Below, one piece after another: positions 5,891 through 7,203 of a stretch of 7,203 nt of DNA; positions within the stretch are counted from its first letter, which is position 1; each line of letters opens with the position of its first letter. Below the pieces are notes generated by a model that was not told the origin of the DNA, did no database searches, and was given only the letters and a program-made list of their open reading frames with translations. The stretch covers positions 1 through 7,203 of the forward strand of contig JABJCS010000642.1 in NCBI GenBank assembly GCA_018665505.1. Direction: 5' to 3'. The position numbers and the translations under genes were made by a program. This stretch comes from Alphaproteobacteria bacterium (lineage in GTDB: Bacteria > Pseudomonadota > Alphaproteobacteria > UBA8366).

Positions 5891-6652
5891 CTACATTCGT
5901 TTCCCAGCGAGCCAGCCACCGTCCACAAGCAGCGTTTCCCCAGTGATGAAACTGGCGTCATCCGACGCCAGAAAGAGGATTGCCTTAGCGATCTCTTCCG
6001 CTTCTCCCCAGCGCCCCATTGCGTGTAGCGAGCGTACTGTCTGCGCCATCTCCGCTTCTTGGAAGTAGCGCTCCGTCAGCGATGTCCTGGTGACGCCGGG
6101 GGCCACTGCATTGACCCTAATTCCGGATTCACCAAATTCGAGCGCCATTTCCTTCGTTAAACCGACGACAGCGTGTTTTGACGCCGTATAGGCCGCGCGA
6201 TTCGGCGCCGCCGTCACCCCTAAAGTCGAGGCAAGGTTAACGATGGCGCCGGTCTTCCCACCCGACGTGAGATAACGGAGAAAAGCTTGCGAGCATAGAA
6301 AGACGCCGGTGATGTTGACGTTAATGACACGACACCATTCCTCGTAGGGGAGGTCGAGAACGGATTCGATTTCCCTAACCCCGGCGCTGTTGACGAGAAT
6401 ATCGAGCCCACCCATTGTCTCAGCTGCGGCTTGTATACAATCGGTGACCGCCGTCGGGTCTGTGGTGTCGAGCACGAATGCGTGTCCCTGACCGCCCGCT
6501 TTCTCAATGGCCTCTACGGTGCGGTCCGCCGTATCCGCATCGATATCCGCTACGGCGACAATGGCACCTTCGTTCGCAAACTCGATTGCAGAAGCACGGC
6601 CGATACCGCTACCGCCGCCTGTTATAATAACTCTTTTGTTTTCAAATCGCAT
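5891..6652 (-). CDS. Short-chain dehydrogenase/reductase (classical SDR, NAD-type)
   Basis: This 253-residue protein is a classical SDR, oxidising or reducing a hydroxyl/keto group with a nicotinamide cofactor. It shows TGGGSGIG (11-18) for the cofactor, Asp36 at the end of the second strand (VAVADID), which favours NAD over NADP, NSAG (88-91), Asn111, Ser142 (NLASTLG) and YTASK with Tyr155 and Lys159, completing the Asn-Ser-Tyr-Lys tetrad. RVNAVAPGVTRT (179-190) and FITGETLLVDGGW (235-247) are typical of FabG-like and alcohol-degrading SDRs. The substrate is not identifiable. The open frame extends upstream to an ATG at 6733, but a GGGGGGAG seven bases before the ATG at 6652 and the family N-terminus (MRFENKRVIITGG) fix the start at 6652. 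It is transcribed towards the GFA gene and away from the integrase; the upstream region contains a candidate promoter with a palindrome. Confidence 0.92.
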   Translation of the reverse strand: MRFENKRVIITGGGSGIGRASAIEFANEGAIVAVADIDADTADRTVEAIEKAGGQGHAFVLDTTDPTAVTDCIQAAAETMGGLDILVNSAGVREIESVLDLPYEEWCRVINVNITGVFLCSQAFLRYLTSGGKTGAIVNLASTLGVTAAPNRAAYTASKHAVVGLTKEMALEFGESGIRVNAVAPGVTRTSLTERYFQEAEMAQTVRSLHAMGRWGEAEEIAKAILFLASDDASFITGETLLVDGGWLAGKRM

Positions 6653-6659
6653 ATTCCAA

Positions 6660-6667
6660 CTCCCCCC
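6660..6667 (-). promoter_or_regulatory. Ribosome binding site of the SDR gene
   Basis: On the minus strand this is GGGGGGAG, ending seven bases before the ATG at 6652. It decides the start against the ATG at 6733. Confidence 0.75.
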
Positions 6668-6731
6668 AATACAGCTTTGCTGATCGAACATGGGTGTGAA
6701 ATGTGCGTATTCAGGAAGACGCGACACCCAC

Positions 6732-6751
6732 ATACTTTGTCGTTCAAGTAT
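6732..6751. promoter_or_regulatory. Candidate operator: 20-base palindrome upstream of the SDR gene
   Basis: ATACTT (6732-6737) and AAGTAT (6746-6751) form a perfect six-base inverted repeat around eight bases. On the minus strand it directly follows a TATAAT, so it would cover the expected transcription start, a common position for repressor sites, for example of TetR-type proteins. No regulator is encoded in the window, so the binding protein is unknown. Confidence 0.4.
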
Positions 6752-6753
6752 AT

Positions 6754-6759
6754 ATTATA
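6754..6759 (-). promoter_or_regulatory. Candidate -10 box for the SDR gene
   Basis: The minus strand reads TATAAT here, a full match to the sigma-70 -10 consensus, about 100 bases before the SDR start. The -35 position (6777-6782, GTCACC) is poor and overlaps the TGACC-N5-GGTCA repeat, so an activator might be needed; this is inference. Confidence 0.4.
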
Positions 6760-6905
6760 AGGCGTCGGAGAAATATGGTGACCCCTACGGTCATATAACA
6801 GGCGTTCTCAAAACCTTTATACCGCTTTAATCTGGCATCTTAATGAATAGATACACTGGCGTATTTCAGGGAAATTTACCTAAAGAAAGTCACCAACTAA
6901 CATCT

Positions 6906-6933
6906 TTGACATTCAGCGGGAACCAACGATAAT
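6906..6933 (+). promoter_or_regulatory. Sigma-70-type promoter of the integrase gene
   Basis: TTGACA (6906-6911) is a perfect -35 box and is followed after 16 bases by GATAAT (6928-6933), a five-of-six match to the -10 box. Transcription would begin near 6940, so the leader before the GTG at 6968 would be only about 28 bases and would contain the tandem nonamers. Confidence 0.6.
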
Positions 6934-6943
6934 CAGTATAAAT

Positions 6944-6964
6944 TGGTGGACTAAATGGTGGACT
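6944..6964. repeat. Tandem direct repeat TGGTGGACT before the integrase
   Basis: TGGTGGACT occurs at 6944-6952 and again at 6956-6964, a period of 12 bases. Its complement, AGTCCACCA, looks like the 3' end of a tRNA or tmRNA gene, but no such gene adjoins it. The second copy (GGTGGA) may also serve as the ribosome binding site, five bases before the GTG. A role as integrase arm-binding or attachment-site sequence is possible. Confidence 0.5.
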
Positions 6965-6967
6965 GAT

Positions 6968-7203
6968 GTGCCTAACCTAACTGCAACACAAGTGAAAAAT
7001 GCAAAACTTGGCAAGCATCATGATGGCTCGGGCTTGTATCTGGTTGTGACGACGGGTTCAAAGAAGTGGGTATTAAGAGGAACCGTCATTGGGAAACGCC
7101 GGGAATGGGGTTTGGGTGGCGCTGGCGACATCGGGCTAGCTGACGTCCGCGAAAAGGCTTCCGAATACAAACGATTGATTAGAAACGGCATCGATCCCGC
7201 CGA
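6968..7203 (+). CDS. Tyrosine-recombinase integrase, N-terminal part (cut by window end)
   Basis: Translation from the GTG gives 78 residues, beginning VPNLTATQVKNAKLGKHHDGSG, that continue past the window end. The pattern LTATQVKNAK-GK--DGSGLYLVV--GSKKWVLR, then a G-GRRRE-GLG-like segment (GKRREWGLGG, 42-51), LADVREKASEYKRLI and NGIDP (73-77) is that of the N-terminal arm-DNA-binding domain (DUF4102 type) of phage- and island-encoded integrases such as the P4 group. The catalytic domain with the Arg-His-Arg-Tyr residues lies outside, so activity cannot be judged. The GTG is the first usable start after an in-frame TAA at 6881-6883; codons between them include no ATG, GTG or TTG. It faces away from the SDR gene and has its own promoter. 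The gene most likely marks the left boundary of an integrated element extending to the right. Confidence 0.85.
   Translation, partial: MPNLTATQVKNAKLGKHHDGSGLYLVVTTGSKKWVLRGTVIGKRREWGLGGAGDIGLADVREKASEYKRLIRNGIDPA

Larger units (their letters stand above)
6653..6967. other. AT-rich intergenic region between the SDR and integrase genes
   Basis: These 315 bases hold no gene I can support. By hand count 6781-6960 is about 39 percent GC, well below the neighbouring catabolic genes. It contains the SDR ribosome binding site, a candidate minus-strand promoter and palindrome (6732-6759), a TGACC-N5-GGTCA inverted repeat (6779-6793), the integrase promoter (6906-6933) and a tandem nonamer (6944-6964). 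The junction between the host gene cluster and an integrated element probably lies somewhere in it; no tRNA gene or remnant is recognisable. Confidence 0.6.

Noticed and set aside
6691..6730. TGGGTGT / ACACCCA inverted repeat in the SDR leader
   Set aside because: The arms are seven bases with a 26-base loop; too weak and long-looped to call a regulatory hairpin.
6431..6760. Plus-strand open frame of 109 codons
   Set aside because: It is antisense to the N-terminal part of the SDR gene, including its cofactor motif, and has no family pattern.
6843..6932. Possible 29-residue peptide upstream of the integrase
   Set aside because: It has no ribosome binding site and no recognisable sequence, and it overlaps the integrase promoter.
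1..7203. CRISPR array, tRNA, rRNA, riboswitch or defence system
   Set aside because: No regularly spaced repeats, tRNA-like clover pattern, rRNA sequence or known defence protein motifs were seen on either strand.

Overview
The window looks like chromosomal DNA from a moderately GC-rich alphaproteobacterium, probably of a Rhodospirillales-like or related environmental lineage. This rests on the mix of catabolic gene families, the coding bias, and a hairpin-rich intergenic mosaic of a kind familiar from alphaproteobacteria; it is not proven by any marker gene. Eight complete protein genes and one partial gene are present. No rRNA, tRNA or CRISPR is visible.

Layout. Positions 8-886 (minus) encode a two-domain rhodanese-type sulfurtransferase. 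Across a short divergent gap, three plus-strand genes follow in what looks like an operon: an enoyl-CoA hydratase/isomerase-family protein (970-1752), a GMC-family FAD alcohol dehydrogenase (about 1820-3427), and a 176-residue protein with an EthD-like/dimeric alpha-beta barrel N-terminus starting at a TTG codon (3464-3994). Positions 3995-4183 lie between convergent genes and hold five consecutive hairpin-forming palindromes. A second, shorter barrel-like protein (4184-4537, minus) follows. Divergent from it is a plus-strand pair: a DsbA-fold/kappa-GST-like isomerase (4696-5307, also a TTG start) and a GFA-family zinc protein (5332-5820). An NAD-type short-chain dehydrogenase (5891-6652, minus) faces them. 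Its 315-base upstream region is AT-rich and holds a candidate promoter with an overlapping palindrome. The last 236 bases are the start of a tyrosine-recombinase integrase, preceded by a good sigma-70-type promoter and a 9-base tandem repeat, and this is probably the edge of an integrated element.

How the genes may work together (inference). Alcohol oxidation (GMC enzyme, SDR), CoA-thioester chemistry (crotonase-family protein), small barrel proteins often found beside catabolic enzymes, and two glutathione-associated families (kappa-like isomerase, GFA) together suggest a degradation cluster for an unidentified organic compound. Substrate and pathway cannot be read from the sequence, and no transcriptional regulator lies inside the window. 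The most unusual individual observations are the crotonase-family protein that has lost one of its two catalytic glutamates, the pair of barrel proteins pointing at each other across a chain of hairpins, and the integrase boundary with its repeats.
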